Shown here: positions 52,611 through 62,233 of the stretch, one piece after another
Layout: every line of letters starts with the position of its first letter
Numbering within the stretch: the first letter of the stretch is position 1
Assembly: GCF_035930445.1 (NCBI RefSeq)
Contig: NZ_CP142394.1
Span: forward strand, 3,888,560 to 3,952,559
Direction: 5' to 3'
DNA from: Sphingopyxis chilensis
Lineage (GTDB): Bacteria; Pseudomonadota; Alphaproteobacteria; Sphingomonadales; Sphingomonadaceae
DNA: 64,000 nucleotides
The notes under the pieces: generated by a model
What the model saw: the letters and a program-made list of their open reading frames with translations, nothing else
The model's database searches: none
What the model was told of the DNA's origin: nothing
Program-made: the position numbers and the translations under genes

Positions 52611-52694
52611 CGCCGCACATCTCCTTTCGCGCCGCCTTTTCATGGAGCGCGCGAAGCCCTAAGGGCGGGACCAACATATTTCAGGAGCAAGGAC

Positions 52695-53822
52695 ATGCGC
52701 GCCGAAGCGCAGGATCATATCGACAAGATTGGCGCCGCGTTGGCGTTGCTGCGCCGCTTTCTCGACTGGGACCGCGCGGTGCGGCGGCTCGACGAACTCA
52801 ATGCGAAGGTCGAGGACCCGACGCTGTGGAACGACGCGAAGGCGGCGCAAGAGGTCATGCGCGAACGCCGCCGTCTCGACGAGGCGATCACGGCGACGCG
52901 CGCGATCGAAAGCGAATGCGCCGACACCGCCGAGCTGATCGAACTCGCCGAGATGGAAGGCGACGAAGCGATGGTCGACGAGGCGGTGGCTTCGCTCGCG
53001 GCGCTCGCGGCGCGCGCCGAGGAAGACAAGATCAAGGCGCTGCTAGCGGGTGAGGCCGATGGCAATGACGCCTATATCGAAGTCCATGCCGGCGCCGGCG
53101 GGACCGAGAGCCAGGACTGGGCCGAAATGCTCCAGCGCATGTATATGCGCTGGGCCGAAAAGCGCGGAATGAAGGTCGAACTCGTCGAATATCAGGCCGG
53201 CGAACAGGCGGGCATCAAGTCGGCGACGATGCTGGTGAAGGGCGAGAATGCCTATGGCTATGCGAAGACCGAGAGCGGCGTCCACCGCCTCGTCCGCATC
53301 TCGCCCTATGACAGCTCGGCGCGCCGCCACACCAGCTTTTCGAGCGTCTGGGTCTATCCGGTGATCGACGACAATATCGAGATTGAGATCAACGAGGGCG
53401 ACCTCAAGATCGATACCTATCGCGCCTCGGGCGCGGGCGGGCAGCACGTCAACACGACCGACTCGGCCGTCCGCATCACGCACATCCCGACCGGGATCGT
53501 CGTCGCGAGCCAGAACGACCGCTCGCAGCACAAGAACCGCGCGACCGCGATGGGGATGCTCAAGGCACGGATGTACGAGGCCGAGCTTCAGAAGCGAGAG
53601 GCGGCGGCCTCGGGCGAATATCAGGCGAAGACCGAAATCGGCTGGGGCCACCAGATCCGCTCCTACGTCCTCCAGCCCTATCAGCTGGTGAAGGACCTGC
53701 GTACCGGGGTGACCTCGACCGCCCCCGGCGACGTGCTCGACGGCGCGCTCGACCCGTTCATGGCGGCGGCGCTGTCGCAGAAGGTGACCGGCGAAAAGGT
53801 CGAGGTGGAGGATATCGATTGA
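52695..53822 (+). CDS. prfB: Peptide chain release factor 2
   Basis: A 375-residue factor that recognises UGA and UAA. The GGQ motif lies in [18 protein letters not shown]. The anticodon-like tripeptide is SPY (in [16 protein letters not shown]) where E. coli has SPF, as is common in alphaproteobacteria. The gene is read in one frame from an ATG after AGGAGCAAGG and lacks the programmed frameshift found in E. coli prfB. Position after mrcA is conserved in the group. Confidence 0.96.
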   Translation: MRAEAQDHIDKIGAALALLRRFLDWDRAVRRLDELNAKVEDPTLWNDAKAAQEVMRERRRLDEAITATRAIESECADTAELIELAEMEGDEAMVDEAVASLAALAARAEEDKIKALLAGEADGNDAYIEVHAGAGGTESQDWAEMLQRMYMRWAEKRGMKVELVEYQAGEQAGIKSATMLVKGENAYGYAKTESGVHRLVRISPYDSSARRHTSFSSVWVYPVIDDNIEIEINEGDLKIDTYRASGAGGQHVNTTDSAVRITHIPTGIVVASQNDRSQHKNRATAMGMLKARMYEAELQKREAAASGEYQAKTEIGWGHQIRSYVLQPYQLVKDLRTGVTSTAPGDVLDGALDPFMAAALSQKVTGEKVEVEDID

Positions 53823-54538
53823 TCCGCCGCGCGCTCGCCCTCCTTGCGCTCCTGCCGCTGCTCGGTGGTTGCGATGCGCCTTGGGGCGACGACAGCGACC
53901 GCATCGAAACGGCGCGCAAATTTCCTCCCGCCGACCGCCCGGTGGCCCCGATCACCTCGACCAAATGGTCGACCGAGGAAGCACGCGATCGCGTCAACGA
54001 GGCCGACGACGTCATGGATTCGGCCGACGTCCGGCCCGGCATGACCGTCGCCGACATCGGCGCGGGCGACGGCTATTATACCGTCCGCCTCGCGCAGCGC
54101 GTCGGCGCCAATGGCCGCGTGCTCGCGCAGGACATCATGCCCGAAGTAATCGAGCGGCTCGCCGACCGCGTCGCGCGCGAACGGCTCGACAATGTTTCGC
54201 TGAAACTCGGCGCGGTCGACGATCCGCGCTTGCCCGGCGCGAGCTTCGACCGCGTTTTCATGGTCCATATGTATCACGAGATCGGCGAACCCTACGCCTT
54301 CCTGTGGCGCCTCCGCCCGGCGCTGCGGGCGGGCGGGCAGGTGATCGTCGTCGATGGCGACCGCCCGATCGCGCAGCACGGCACGCCCTTCCGCCTGCTC
54401 GTCTGCGAGTTTCAGGCGGTGGGCTACAAGCTCGTCTCCTACGACGACAAGCAGCACGCCGGCGGCTATCTCGCGCGCTTCGTGCCCAAGGGCAAACGCC
54501 CCGAACCGGACGCGATCAAGGTCTGCGACAACCCCTAG
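53819..54538 (+). CDS. Lipoprotein with SAM-dependent methyltransferase domain
   Basis: A 239-residue protein from a TTG at 53819 that overlaps the prfB stop (TTGA); GGTGGAGG stands 8 bases ahead and no other early start exists. The lipobox LLPLLGGC would make it an envelope lipoprotein. The body is a class I methyltransferase: [20 protein letters not shown] (SAM loop), [38 protein letters not shown] and [16 protein letters not shown] enzyme outside the cytoplasm would be odd, because SAM is not known in the periplasm; either the signal is not used or the domain has a different role. Confidence 0.8.
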   Translation: MIRRALALLALLPLLGGCDAPWGDDSDRIETARKFPPADRPVAPITSTKWSTEEARDRVNEADDVMDSADVRPGMTVADIGAGDGYYTVRLAQRVGANGRVLAQDIMPEVIERLADRVARERLDNVSLKLGAVDDPRLPGASFDRVFMVHMYHEIGEPYAFLWRLRPALRAGGQVIVVDGDRPIAQHGTPFRLLVCEFQAVGYKLVSYDDKQHAGGYLARFVPKGKRPEPDAIKVCDNP

Positions 54539-54548
54539 GTCTGTGTCC

Positions 54549-54914
54549 CTAATAGACGATCAGCTGGTCATCGGCGCCCACGTCGGCGAGGAAGCTGACC
54601 AGTCCCGCAGCGCGGACGTGCGGCACCAGATCGGTCGCCGCCATGCCGACGAGCGCCATGCCCGACTGGCAGACGAACAGCGCGACCTCCATCGCCACCG
54701 CTTCCTCGACCAGCGAGGCAAGGTCGGGCTGGCCCGCCGCGCGGCGCGCCTCGTCGCCGGCAAAGGACACCGGATCGCGCAGCAGCGCCGCGGCTTCGCC
54801 CTGCAGGAAGATGCGCACCCGGCGCCCGAGCGCGGCCGCCGCCATCCCCGCCTCGAGCGCCGCATAGAGCCGCCGCCCCTCGGCGACCGCGACGATGATG
54901 TTCAGGCCTTGCAT
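54549..54914 (-). CDS. DsrE-family protein
   Basis: A 121-residue protein from the ATG at 54914 (a GTG three codons earlier is possible). Sequence MQGLNIIVAVAEGRRLYAAL ... VALFVCQSGMALVGMAATDLVPHV fits the DsrE/DsrF-like fold with one conserved Cys (in FVCQSG). Such proteins handle sulfur as persulfide carriers. It overlaps the moeB stop by 13 bp, which suggests a shared role in sulfur transfer. Confidence 0.8.
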   Translation of the reverse strand: MQGLNIIVAVAEGRRLYAALEAGMAAAALGRRVRIFLQGEAAALLRDPVSFAGDEARRAAGQPDLASLVEEAVAMEVALFVCQSGMALVGMAATDLVPHVRAAGLVSFLADVGADDQLIVY

Positions 54915-55651
54915 ATCGGGCACTCGGGGTCCTCGGGCACGCCGACCTCGCGCCAGCGGCGATCGAGCATATCGACGATCGCGAGGCGGCCGGCGAGCGG
55001 GGATCCCCAGCCGGAAAGCGCGCGCACCGCCTCCAGCGCCGCCATCGTCCCGATCATCCCCGCGAGCGCGCCCATCACGCCGGTTTCGGCGCAGTTGATC
55101 CCCGGCCGGTCGGGATCGTTGCCGACGAGGCAGGCGTAGCAGGCATGGCCCGCGCGCCAGCCCTCATAGAGCGCGACCTGTCCCTCGAACGCGCCGATCG
55201 CGGCGCTGAGCAGCGGAATTTGGAGCGTCACCGCCGCGCGGTTGACCGCAAGCCGTGTGGCGAAATTGTCGCAGCCGTCGAGGATCAGGTTCGCGCCCGC
55301 CAGAAGCGCTTCGGCGTTCGCGTCGTCGAGCCGCTGCGCCACCGCAACGGCATCGACGTGCGGATTGATCCGCCGCGCCGCCTCTGCCGCAACCTCCGCC
55401 TTGCGCGCGCCCAGGTCGGCGTCGGTAAACAGCGGTTGGCGCTGGAGGTTCGACAGCTCGACCCGGTCGTGATCGATGATCGTCAGCTTTCCGACGCCCG
55501 CCGCCGCCAGATAGGTGATCGCCGGGCAACCGATCCCGCCCGCACCGATCAGCGCGACATGCGCCGCCTTCAGCTTCGCCTGTCCCGCGCCGCCAAAGGC
55601 CGGAAGGATGATCTGGCGTGCGTACCGGTCGAGTTCGGCGTCGCCGAGCAT
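54902..55651 (-). CDS. moeB: HesA/MoeB/ThiF-family adenylyltransferase
   Basis: A 249-residue E1-like enzyme that adenylates the C-terminal Gly of a small sulfur carrier (MoaD or ThiS). Motifs present: ALIGAGGIGCPAITYLAAAG (ATP loop), DHDRVELSNLQRQPLF and LILDGCDNFATRLAVN. The zinc Cys pairs CYAC (GHACYACL) and CPIC (PECPICK) are present. It lacks the rhodanese domain of longer forms. Whether it serves molybdopterin or thiamine synthesis is not settled because neither carrier gene is nearby. Overlaps dut by 1 bp (TAATG). Confidence 0.9.
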   Translation of the reverse strand: MLGDAELDRYARQIILPAFGGAGQAKLKAAHVALIGAGGIGCPAITYLAAAGVGKLTIIDHDRVELSNLQRQPLFTDADLGARKAEVAAEAARRINPHVDAVAVAQRLDDANAEALLAGANLILDGCDNFATRLAVNRAAVTLQIPLLSAAIGAFEGQVALYEGWRAGHACYACLVGNDPDRPGINCAETGVMGALAGMIGTMAALEAVRALSGWGSPLAGRLAIVDMLDRRWREVGVPEDPECPICKA

Positions 55652-56184
55652 TATTCGCCCGGGCGGCGCAGCTTGATGCCCGACAGCGAGGCAAGGCCCA
55701 ACGTGTCCGCCGTCTCGTCGACGGCGTCGCTTTCGACCCCGGTCGACCCGAAGCCCCCCGCGCCGCGCGCCGTCTCGTCAAGCGTCTCGACTTCGGCGAA
55801 GGCGGCGCGCTGGACTGGCGCGGGCACGAGTTGCGCGATGCGGTCGCCGCGCCTGATCTCGAAGGGTTCGTCGCCCAGATTGGCGAGGATCACCTTCACT
55901 TCGCCGCGATAATCGCTGTCGATCGTCCCCGGCGTGTTGAGGCAGGTGACTCCATGCTTGAGCGCGAGCCCCGAACGCGGTCGCACCTGCACCTCATACC
56001 CTGCGGGAATCGCCATCGCGAAGCCCGTCGCGACCGCGTGGCGCGTGCCGGGGCGGATCGTCAGCGACTCCGCCGCGACGACGTCCATCCCCGCCGCGCC
56101 ATCCGACGCATAGGCGGGCAGGGGCAGGCCGCCGCCGTTGGGCAGGCGCTGGATGGCGATTTCAATCTCTTGCAAGGGGGACAT
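55651..56184 (-). CDS. dut: dUTP diphosphatase
   Basis: A 177-residue trimeric dUTPase. The five motifs are visible: [36 protein letters not shown] (catalytic Asp), [11 protein letters not shown] and the Gly-rich GAGGFGSTG. It runs about 25 residues longer than the E. coli protein at the C-terminus ([18 protein letters not shown]). The ATG at 56184 is preferred; one five codons upstream is also possible. It overlaps coaBC by 23 bp. Confidence 0.94.
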   Translation of the reverse strand: MSPLQEIEIAIQRLPNGGGLPLPAYASDGAAGMDVVAAESLTIRPGTRHAVATGFAMAIPAGYEVQVRPRSGLALKHGVTCLNTPGTIDSDYRGEVKVILANLGDEPFEIRRGDRIAQLVPAPVQRAAFAEVETLDETARGAGGFGSTGVESDAVDETADTLGLASLSGIKLRRPGE

Positions 56185-57424
56185 GCTTGTCGAGTTCATC
56201 GGCGATCTTTTCCATCAATTTGCGGGCGACGGCCGGTTTGGGGAGCCGGTCCCAGCTGTCTACGCCGTCTTTGCTAACGATATGCACCCGGTTGCTTTCG
56301 CCGCCCATCGGGTCGGCGGACACGTCGTTGGCGACGATCCAGTCGCATCCCTTGCGCGCGAGCTTGGCCTCGGCGTGCGCGATGACGTCGTTGGTTTCGG
56401 CGGCGAAACCGATCAGCAGCGGCGGGCGATCCGGGCTTTTGGCGACGCTCGCCAATATGTCGGGATTTTCGGCGAGCGCGAGCGGCGCGACGGTGCCGCT
56501 GCCATCCTTCTTGATCTTTTGCGCCTTCGCGTCGGCGGCGCGCCAGTCGGCAACCGCGGCAACCATGATCGCCGCATCGACCGGCAGGCCCTCGGCGACT
56601 TCGGTGGCCATCTCGACCGCGGTCTCGACATCGACGCGGATCACGCCGGGCGGCGTCGGCAGCGGCACCGGCCCTGCGATCAGCAGCACCTCCGCGCCCG
56701 CCTCGGCGGCGGCGGCGGCGATCGCGAAGCCCTGCTTCCCGCTCGAGCGGTTGGCGATATAGCGCACCGGGTCGATCGGCTCGTGCGTCGGCCCCGCGGT
56801 GACCAATATGCGGCGTCCGAACAGCGGGCGATGGTTCGCAGGCGCGAAATCGGGCTGGCCGGTGAGCGGTATTGCGGCGGGCGCGTGGGCGAGGGCGGTA
56901 TCGATCGCCGCCTTGATCGTTTCGGGCTCGGGCAGGCGGCCGGGGCCATATTCGCCGCACGCCATCTCGCCCTCGTCGGGTTCCATCACCGTGACGCCAT
57001 CGCCGCGCAGCGTGGCGACATTGCGCCGCGTCGCGGCGTGCAGCCACATTCGCACATTCATCGCGGGCGCCGCGAGCACCGGTTTGTCGGTCGCGAGCAG
57101 CAGCGTCGTCGCAAGGTCGTCGGCGATGCCAGCGGCCATTTTCGCGAGCAGGGCCGCGGTCGCGGGCGCGACGACGACCAGGTCGGCCTCGCGGCTTAAT
57201 TGAATATGCCCCATCTCGACCTCGTCCTTGAGGTCGAAGAGATTGGTATGGACCTTGTTCTCGCTCAATGCCGCGAGCGTCAGCGGGGTCACGAACTGCT
57301 CGCCCGCGCGCGTGATCACGCAGCGCACGGTCATGCCTGCCTTGCGAAGCAGGCGGACAAGCTCGATGCTCTTGTACGCGGCGATGCCGCCGCCGATGAT
57401 GAGCAGGATGCGCGGGGCGGCCAT
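56162..57424 (-). CDS. coaBC: Phosphopantothenoylcysteine synthetase/decarboxylase (CoaBC/Dfp)
   Basis: A 420-residue bifunctional enzyme in coenzyme A synthesis. The FMN-dependent CoaC part begins [19 protein letters not shown] and has APAMNVRMW and the active-site [14 protein letters not shown]. The CoaB part begins [27 protein letters not shown] and has AAVADWRA and LIGFAAET. The start at 57424 overlaps the stop of a 17-codon upstream ORF (TGATG) and has no ribosome site of its own. Confidence 0.95.
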   Translation of the reverse strand: MAAPRILLIIGGGIAAYKSIELVRLLRKAGMTVRCVITRAGEQFVTPLTLAALSENKVHTNLFDLKDEVEMGHIQLSREADLVVVAPATAALLAKMAAGIADDLATTLLLATDKPVLAAPAMNVRMWLHAATRRNVATLRGDGVTVMEPDEGEMACGEYGPGRLPEPETIKAAIDTALAHAPAAIPLTGQPDFAPANHRPLFGRRILVTAGPTHEPIDPVRYIANRSSGKQGFAIAAAAAEAGAEVLLIAGPVPLPTPPGVIRVDVETAVEMATEVAEGLPVDAAIMVAAVADWRAADAKAQKIKKDGSGTVAPLALAENPDILASVAKSPDRPPLLIGFAAETNDVIAHAEAKLARKGCDWIVANDVSADPMGGESNRVHIVSKDGVDSWDRLPKPAVARKLMEKIADELDKHVPLARD

Positions 57425-57477
57425 CAGCGGGGGCAGGCCGGTCCGCCGCAGGCGGCGATCGACAGGGGGTGATTCAT
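57424..57477 (-). CDS. 17-residue upstream ORF coupled to coaBC
   Basis: ATG at 57477 follows GAAGGAGA at good spacing, and the frame (MNHPLSIAACGGPACPR) ends in a TGA that overlaps the coaBC ATG by one base. The only strong ribosome site in the leader belongs to this ORF, so coaBC probably depends on its translation. It contains two Cys and a CGGPACP cluster. Whether the peptide has a function or only couples translation cannot be told. Confidence 0.6.
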   Translation of the reverse strand: MNHPLSIAACGGPACPR

Positions 57478-57531
57478 CGCCGTCTCCTTCGCTCCCCAGT
57501 TATGCGCTTCGGCGCGCCAGTTCAAGGATAG

Positions 57532-58632
57532 CTAGGCGGCGGGAGCCACGGTGCGTGCCGGGCGCCACAGCGAACGCGCCAGCGCGGCGAGCGCGGCGGG
57601 CGCGAAGGCAAGACCGATGAACAGCGTCGGCGTGACCAGCATCGCCCAATAGAAATTGGCGGGCCGCGCAAAGAGCATGAGCAGCGCGGCATAAAGGAGC
57701 TGGACGACGAGCACGGCCAGCCCGAGCCGCGAGCGCCACGCGGCCCACCCGAGCAGCGCGAGCGGGACGAGCAGCGCGCCGGTCCAGCCCGCGAAGAAAC
57801 GCAGCAGCGACGAAGCCTGAACGAACGACAGATAGGCGATCCAGCCGCCTTGCCCGTGCCAGCCCTGGCTCGCCGCGTCGGCCGGCGATGTGACCGCGGC
57901 GAGCGCGGCGATATGGGCAGCGAGCCCGCCCGCAAAGGCCAGACCGACCGCCATCCACCCGGCGGCCGCGCGCCAGTCGCGGTCGATCAGCGCGAACAGC
58001 CCGAACAGCATCGCGACGGGCAGGACGGTCTCGCGGATCGCCAGCGCGGCTGCGACGAGGGCCATCGTCACCCACGGCCGCGCCGGGCGATAGAACGCGA
58101 GCGCCAGTGCGAGAAGGACGCCCGCCGTCACCTCGTGAATATACAGCCACTCGCGCGCGGCGAGCTGCGTTAGGTTCGCCGCGACGAACAGCGCGCCCAC
58201 CGCAGCATAGCGGGGCAGCCCGGCCTCGGTCCGCAGTCTTCGGTACCAGAAGAGGATCGCCGCGCCGCCGATCAGGAGGAGCGCGAGCATCATATTCCAC
58301 TCGCCGAGCGTGGCGAGGATATGGGCGAGCGTCGGCAGGCGGACCGTCACGAACGGGCGCAGCGGATAATTTCCTGCCCGGTGCTCGGCCGCCGCCGCGG
58401 CATAATAGGATTCGCCAGCGCCGACACGCTGCACAATGCGCGCATAGAGCGCATGATCGCCGACGAGCCCGTCGAACCGCGCCGAAGTCGGCACCGCGGT
58501 GCGGAGGTGATCGCGCCCGACGCCGCCGGTCGCGCCCCACAGCATCACGAGGGCAAGCAGCGCCAGCACCGCCGCCGCCGCCGGGCGCGATGCCCCGCCA
58601 AAACGGTTCCAGCCGGATGCGGCGCCGGTCAT
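57532..58632 (-). CDS. Multi-pass membrane protein, possibly GT-C glycosyltransferase-like
   Basis: A 366-residue protein with about eight to ten hydrophobic helices (for example VLALLALVMLWGATG, MLALLLIGGAAILFWY, VTMALVAAALAI). Segments GDHALYARIVQRVGAGESYY and AGNYPLRPFVTVRLPTLA lie in the first loop and resemble the periplasmic loop of polyprenol-sugar-using GT-C proteins, but no diagnostic motif is certain. It overlaps the downstream stop-start junction of a GT2-GtrA gene by 4 bp, so the two probably act together in glycan or lipid modification. Confidence 0.65.
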   Translation of the reverse strand: MTGAASGWNRFGGASRPAAAAVLALLALVMLWGATGGVGRDHLRTAVPTSARFDGLVGDHALYARIVQRVGAGESYYAAAAAEHRAGNYPLRPFVTVRLPTLAHILATLGEWNMMLALLLIGGAAILFWYRRLRTEAGLPRYAAVGALFVAANLTQLAAREWLYIHEVTAGVLLALALAFYRPARPWVTMALVAAALAIRETVLPVAMLFGLFALIDRDWRAAAGWMAVGLAFAGGLAAHIAALAAVTSPADAASQGWHGQGGWIAYLSFVQASSLLRFFAGWTGALLVPLALLGWAAWRSRLGLAVLVVQLLYAALLMLFARPANFYWAMLVTPTLFIGLAFAPAALAALARSLWRPARTVAPAA

Positions 58633-59756
58633 TTGCGCCAGGTCAGCGCCGACGACATGGCGAAGTTCCAGATCGCGCCGACGACGACGCCCGCGACCCC
58701 CGCGACCCACCAGCGTTCGTCCTGTCCTGCCATCCAGGTGCCGATGCCGATGTTGGCCACCGCGCCCAGCGCCGAAATCGCATAGAAGCTCGCAAGGCCG
58801 CCGATCAGGCGCCAGCCTTTCAGCTTGCGGTCGGCATAGGTGAAGCTGTTGTTGAGGAAGAAGTTAAAGGCGATCGCGGTCATCACCGCCGCCGTCTGCG
58901 CGGCGACAAAGGCGCTGCCCGTGCCGAGCACCGCGCGCAGCACGGCGAGGTGGACGAACACGCCGAGCCCGCCGACCATCAGGAATTTGATCAGGCGCAC
59001 GGGAACGAAGCGGCCGATCGTCTTGTCGGCGATCAGTTCGGCATATTCGGCGATCACGCGCGCCCCGATCTTGCTTTCGCCAGCCTCGCGGCTGCGGAAT
59101 TGATAGGGGATTTCGGCGACCTTCAGCGGGGTGGGGCTAGACGCCAATATGTCGAGCAATATCTTGAAACCGATCGCCGACAGGCGCGGCAGGGCGCGCT
59201 CGAAGGCGTCGCGGCGGATCGCGAAAAAGCCGCTCATCGGGTCGCTGACGTCGGTGCCGAGCGCGATCTGTCCGGCGCGCGTCGCGAGCCGGCTCATCCG
59301 TGCACGGTCGCTGTCCCAGTCGCCGATCCCGCCGCCCGCGACATAGCGCGTGCCGACGGCGATATCGGCTCCGTCGTCCGCAATCGCGTCGATCAGCCGC
59401 GGCAGCGCGTCCTCGCTATGCTGGAGGTCGCCGTCCATCACCGCGACGATGGGTGCTGCGGTCGCCAAAATGCCCTCGACCACCGCCGACGACAGGCCTC
59501 GCCGGCCGACGCGCTGGACGATGCGGACATGGCGCGATTCGCGGGCGATGCGGCGCACCAATTCGCTCGTCCCGTCGGCGGAATTGTCATCGACGAAAAG
59601 GACTTCCCAGCCGCGTCCGGCGAGCACCACCGACAGTTTCGCGATCAGCTTTTCGACATTGGCGGCTTCGTTGAGCGTCGGCACGACCACCGCGACATCG
59701 AGCGGCAGCGCATCGATCGTCAGCGGCGAATCGGCAATCAATATGTCGTGGCGCAT
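58629..59756 (-). CDS. GT2 glycosyltransferase fused to GtrA domain
   Basis: A 375-residue protein. The N-terminal ~240 residues are a dolichol-phosphate-mannose-synthase-like GT2 domain (VAVVVPTLNEAANVEKLIAK, VLFVDDNSADGTSEL, VAVMDGDLQHSEDALPRLI). The C-terminal ~125 residues are a GtrA-like four-helix membrane domain (VRLIKFLMVGGLGVFVHLAV, AFNFFLNNSFTYADRKL). It should load a sugar onto polyprenyl phosphate and move it across the inner membrane. Overlaps the preceding-strand neighbour by 4 bp. Confidence 0.9.
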   Translation of the reverse strand: MRHDILIADSPLTIDALPLDVAVVVPTLNEAANVEKLIAKLSVVLAGRGWEVLFVDDNSADGTSELVRRIARESRHVRIVQRVGRRGLSSAVVEGILATAAPIVAVMDGDLQHSEDALPRLIDAIADDGADIAVGTRYVAGGGIGDWDSDRARMSRLATRAGQIALGTDVSDPMSGFFAIRRDAFERALPRLSAIGFKILLDILASSPTPLKVAEIPYQFRSREAGESKIGARVIAEYAELIADKTIGRFVPVRLIKFLMVGGLGVFVHLAVLRAVLGTGSAFVAAQTAAVMTAIAFNFFLNNSFTYADRKLKGWRLIGGLASFYAISALGAVANIGIGTWMAGQDERWWVAGVAGVVVGAIWNFAMSSALTWRK

Positions 59757-59861
59757 GAAACCTCGGCTCTATCCGGATTTCACGTCCGGGGTTGGTCGAG
59801 GTCAGGCCATAATGATTTAGGGTAAATGTCCGGTAACCAAAAGCCGCGCGTGCTCGCCGGC

Positions 59862-61415
59862 TCAGCCGAGCCAGTTGAGGAGGCCGGATCCCGCCGCGGC
59901 CCCCGCGACGGCGGTCAGCGCATAGCGCCACCAGCGCCGCTTCTCGCCCTTGTCCCACATCAGCGGAATGTCGGGCAGCGGCGGCGCAGGCGGCGCAGCG
60001 CCCTTCTTCGGCAATTGCGCGTCGAGGCGGCGGATGATGTCGGGGATCAACGCCAGCGTCTTGCCCTGTTCGCGCAGACCGTCGGCGAGCGCGGCCTCGG
60101 GGCCGAGTTCGTCGCGGATCCATGCGCTTACGAAGGGACCCGAGACGTCCCACATGTTGATCTTGGGATTGAGCATCGTCGCGACGCCCTCGACCATCAC
60201 CATCGTCTTCTGAAGGAGGAGCAGGTGCGGCTGCGTCTGCATGTCGAAGTCGCGCGTGATCGCGAACAGCCCGTCGAGCATCTGCCCGACGCTGAGCTCG
60301 CTCACCGGCTTGCCGCGCATCGGCTCGCCGACCGCGCGCAGCGCCGTCGCGAATTCTTCGACATTGTGATAGTCGGGCACATATTGCGCCTCGAAATGGA
60401 TTTCGGCGACGCGGCGGTAATTGCCCGTGGTTAGCCCATAGAGGATCTCGGCAAGCCAGTAGCGCGCCTGCCGGTTGATCCGCCCCATGATTCCGAAATC
60501 GACCGCCGCGATCGTGCCGTCGGCCTTCACGAACAAATTGCCCTGATGCATGTCGGCGTGGAAGAAGCCCTCGGCGATCGCCTGGCGCAGGAAGGCGTTG
60601 ACGAGGTTCGCCGACAATTTTTCCATGTCGTGCCCCGCGGCGATGAGCTGCTCGCGATGCGAAATCTTGATGCCGTCGATCCAGTCCAGCGTCATCACCC
60701 GGCTGGCGGTGCGGTCCCAGTCGATCGCGGGCACCTCATATTCGGGCACCGCCGCCATCGCGTCGGCCAGTTCGGACGCCGAGGCGGCCTCGCGGCGCAG
60801 GTCGAGCTCGCGCAGCGTCCAGCGGCGGAAATTGGCGATCACCTGCCGCGGGCGGAGGCGCGACGCTTCGCCGCCAAAGGCTTCGAGATGCGCGGCCGCC
60901 CATTCATAGGTTTCGATGTCGCGCGCGAACTGCTTGTCGATGCCGGGTCGGCGCACCTTGACCGCGACCTGGCGCCCGTCGGTCGTCACCGCGCGGTGGA
61001 CCTGCGCAATCGACGCCGATCCGACGGGTTCGGGGTCGAATGCGCTGTAAAGGCTTTCGAGCGGAACCTCGAAGGTCGCCTCGATTTCCTGGCGGATGCG
61101 CTCGAACGCGACCGGCGCGAGCGCGTCCTGCAGGCTCAGCAGGTTGCGCGCGGCCTCTTCGCCGACCAGATCGGGGCGCGTCGCGAGCGTCTGGCCCAGC
61201 TTGACCGCCGCAGGGCCGATCGCCTGAAAGGCAGCGGCATAATCGGGGATTTTGGGCTGAATCGTCCCGAGCCGCGCGAGGCGGCACAGCCGCTTCACCC
61301 CCGGCGGCGTCTGCGGCGCGGTCTCGATCCCGCGCAGCGCGCCGTGGCGCGCAAGGATGCGCCCCCACTTCAGCAGGCGGACGATATGGGTGACGGGTCG
61401 GGTCAAGCTTTCCAC
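59862..61415 (-). CDS. ubiB: UbiB, atypical kinase/ATPase for ubiquinone synthesis
   Basis: A 517-residue ADCK-type protein from a GTG at 61415, overlapping the ubiE stop by 13 bp. The KxGQ motif (AVKLGQTLATRPD), the Ala-rich loop (VGSASIAQVHRA), FHADMHQGNLFV and AAVDFGIMGRI are present. A C-terminal membrane anchor ends LLNWLG. It supports the later, hydrophobic steps of ubiquinone assembly and has ATPase rather than protein-kinase activity in studied members. Confidence 0.95.
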   Translation of the reverse strand: MESLTRPVTHIVRLLKWGRILARHGALRGIETAPQTPPGVKRLCRLARLGTIQPKIPDYAAAFQAIGPAAVKLGQTLATRPDLVGEEAARNLLSLQDALAPVAFERIRQEIEATFEVPLESLYSAFDPEPVGSASIAQVHRAVTTDGRQVAVKVRRPGIDKQFARDIETYEWAAAHLEAFGGEASRLRPRQVIANFRRWTLRELDLRREAASASELADAMAAVPEYEVPAIDWDRTASRVMTLDWIDGIKISHREQLIAAGHDMEKLSANLVNAFLRQAIAEGFFHADMHQGNLFVKADGTIAAVDFGIMGRINRQARYWLAEILYGLTTGNYRRVAEIHFEAQYVPDYHNVEEFATALRAVGEPMRGKPVSELSVGQMLDGLFAITRDFDMQTQPHLLLLQKTMVMVEGVATMLNPKINMWDVSGPFVSAWIRDELGPEAALADGLREQGKTLALIPDIIRRLDAQLPKKGAAPPAPPLPDIPLMWDKGEKRRWWRYALTAVAGAAAGSGLLNWLG

Positions 61416-62140
61416 CCGCTGTGGATCGCGACGAGACCGCCGAGGATCGGCTCGACCTTCACCGCGGTGAAGCCCGCGTCGCGGATCATCTGCGCGAACT
61501 TCGGCATCGGCGGGAAGCGGCGGATCGATTCGATCAGGTAGCGATAGCTGTCCTCGTCATCGGCGATCAGCTTGCCGAGCTTGGGGACGAGGTGGTGCGA
61601 GTAAGCGTCATAGGCCTGCGCGAAACCCGGCCATTCGTTGGTCGAAAATTCGAGGCAGAAAAAGCGCCCGCCATAGCGCAGCACGCGGTGCGCTTCCTTC
61701 AGCGCCGCCGGGATGTCGGTGACGTTGCGGATGCCGAAGGCGATCGTATAGGCGTCGAAAAACTGGTCGGGGAAGGAGAGCTTCTCGGCATTCTGCTCGG
61801 ACCAGACGAGGCTGTCGATGCCGCGCTCGGCGGCGCGTTCGACGCCGACGCCGAGCATGTCGGGGTTGATGTCGGCGACGGTTATGCTGGCGCCGAAGCG
61901 CTCCATGCGAAAGGCGATGTCGCCGGTGCCGCCCGCCATGTCGAGGATCGTCTCGCCCTCGCGCGGTTTCACGCGGCGCACGAAGCGGTCTTTCCACAGG
62001 CGGTGCATGCCGCCCGACATCGCGTCGTTCATGATGTCGTACTTGCGCGCGACGCGGCTGAACACTTCGCCAACCATCGCGGTCTTCTCGCCCGCGGGGA
62101 CCTGTTCATAGCCGAAGCTGACGGTATCGGGGGTGGCCAT
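61403..62140 (-). CDS. ubiE: Demethylmenaquinone/2-methoxy-polyprenyl-benzoquinol methyltransferase
   Basis: A 245-residue SAM C-methyltransferase of ubiquinone (and menaquinone) synthesis. It carries YDIMNDAMSGGMHRLWKDR, ILDMAGGTGDIAFR (SAM loop) and IAFGIRNVTDIPAAL. The ATG at 62140 gives the standard N-terminus; the 586-codon reading to 63163 runs antisense through mutM and is rejected. The divergent mutM start is 93 bp away. Confidence 0.95.
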   Translation of the reverse strand: MATPDTVSFGYEQVPAGEKTAMVGEVFSRVARKYDIMNDAMSGGMHRLWKDRFVRRVKPREGETILDMAGGTGDIAFRMERFGASITVADINPDMLGVGVERAAERGIDSLVWSEQNAEKLSFPDQFFDAYTIAFGIRNVTDIPAALKEAHRVLRYGGRFFCLEFSTNEWPGFAQAYDAYSHHLVPKLGKLIADDEDSYRYLIESIRRFPPMPKFAQMIRDAGFTAVKVEPILGGLVAIHSGWKA

Positions 62141-62233
62141 GGAGTGCGCGCCTTTGCGGGGGAGAGATAAAGTCGAACGGCCTTTAGCGGGGCCTTGTCG
62201 CGCGCGCAAATGGCGCGTAGCCCGACAGGCGAT

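Noticed and set aside
52695..52900. A possible programmed frameshift at the start of prfB
   Set aside because: The gene is continuous in one frame with no in-frame TGA near codon 26, so none is needed.
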